5,141 nucleotides of DNA, taken from assembly GCA_018715025.1 (NCBI GenBank), contig DVMK01000033.1, positions 1-5,141 of the forward strand, given 5' to 3'. Below are positions 4,570-5,141 of the stretch, piece by piece (the stretch's first letter is position 1; every line of letters begins with the position of its first letter). The stretch is from Candidatus Caccousia avistercoris. GTDB taxonomy: Bacteria > Bacillota > Clostridia > Oscillospirales > Acutalibacteraceae. Position numbers and translations under genes: made by a program. The notes below the pieces were generated by a model. The model did not search any database and was not told the DNA's origin. It worked only from the letters and a program-made list of their open reading frames with translations.

Positions 4570-5141
4570 ATGGCGATCACCGGCATAAGCAGCAGTTTCG
4601 GCAGCCTTGCCAGCATCCGCAAGCAGGCGCAGGCAATCCAAGACCATCTTGACGCAGAGAGCGCCGCCCGGAAAGAGGAACAGGAGCGCACCGGCTTTAT
4701 CAGAAATCCCGGCACCGGCGAGATGGTGGAGCTGTCCTCCGTACCCGAATGGAAGCGGGAGCGTTGGGAGCGGGAGCAGGCCAATTCCGTCAGCCCCGAA
4801 GAAGCCATGATTGGCTTTATGGCGACGGCACCCCATAGCGAGGAAATTGAGCTTGACAAGCAAAGGGCGGCGGTGTTTACCAAGATACAGAACAAAATGC
4901 TTGCTGGCAAGAAGCTGTCTGGCAAGGAGAAAAAGTTTCTGCAAGAGCATTACCCGGAACACGCGGCAAGGGCGGAAATGATAGAAGCACAAGCAGAGCA
5001 GCTTGAAAGAAGCTTGAAAAGCTGCAAATCGAAAGACGAGGCCCAGCAGGTCTATATGGACGCGAAAACACGGGCAATGAGCGGGTCTGGCAGAGGCGAT
5101 GGCTCCATTTTGCTGTTGCTGCCCGCGCTGGATCATGCCTA
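4570..5141 (+). CDS. Uncharacterised charged helical protein, possibly motility-associated (3' end beyond window)
   Basis: I do not recognise this gene. The frame is open for 190 codons and runs off the window. The N-terminus MAITGISSSFGSLAS is Ser/Gly-rich, without a signal peptide or membrane segment; similar starts occur in Clostridia proteins linked to flagella, but this is a recollection, not a test. Residues 15-40 and 135-170 are highly charged and probably helical. KMLAGKKLSGKEKKFLQEHY (109-128) resembles a motif of the form GKKLS..E..FL...P that I associate with conserved Lachnospiraceae proteins. A glycine/serine turn and LLLLP (181-185) come near the edge. Evidence that it is a real gene is the strong ribosome site, balanced codon use, GC like the other genes, and promoter candidates upstream. 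A long opposite-strand frame covering the same DNA (4339-5136) has a cysteine-rich, low-quality composition and is judged a shadow. Confidence 0.75.
   Translation, partial: MAITGISSSFGSLASIRKQAQAIQDHLDAESAARKEEQERTGFIRNPGTGEMVELSSVPEWKRERWEREQANSVSPEEAMIGFMATAPHSEEIELDKQRAAVFTKIQNKMLAGKKLSGKEKKFLQEHYPEHAARAEMIEAQAEQLERSLKSCKSKDEAQQVYMDAKTRAMSGSGRGDGSILLLLPALDHA

Noticed and set aside
4339..5136. Minus-strand open frame of 265 codons
   Set aside because: It mirrors the rightward gene at 4570, which has an AAGGAGG site at ideal spacing. The minus frame is rich in C, F, H and L and shows no domain.

Overview
The window looks like chromosomal DNA of a fairly GC-rich anaerobic Bacillota, probably a gut Clostridia such as a Lachnospiraceae or Oscillospiraceae member. 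This is inferred from strong AGGAGG-type ribosome binding sites, tight gene overlaps, TATAAT/TTGACA-style promoters and the sequence style of the glycosyltransferase and recombinase. No rRNA or taxonomic marker is present, so the placement is tentative.

Layout: four genes read leftward and one reads rightward. From right to left on the minus strand: (i) an intact tyrosine recombinase (3316-4149) with the full R-K-HxxR-H-Y active site; (ii) a 307-bp spacer (3009-3315) with two terminator-like hairpins, an imperfect dyad and a short inverted repeat; (iii) a second, paralogous tyrosine recombinase (2127-3008) that has lost every catalytic residue but keeps normal length and an open frame; (iv) a family 2 glycosyltransferase (1036-2130) overlapping it by ATGA; (v) a coiled-coil plus class I methyltransferase protein (1-1034, cut by the window edge) starting one base after the glycosyltransferase stop. 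Genes iii-v form a translationally coupled operon. To the right, a 420-bp divergent intergenic region leads to a rightward gene of unknown function (4570-5141, cut by the window edge).

How the genes may work together: the operon pairs a glycosyltransferase with a methyltransferase on a long coiled coil, as expected for building or capping a surface glycan. Its first gene is a catalytically dead copy of the neighbouring active recombinase, which suggests the DNA-binding fold was kept as a regulator or recombination partner. The active recombinase has an extended -10 promoter centred inside a perfect 9-bp inverted repeat that could be an operator. The most unusual features are the active/dead recombinase pair next to a glycan operon and the sharp composition break (about 65% to 37% GC) inside the methyltransferase gene, which suggests exchange of the catalytic domain.

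No tRNA, rRNA, CRISPR array, insertion sequence or transposase was found.
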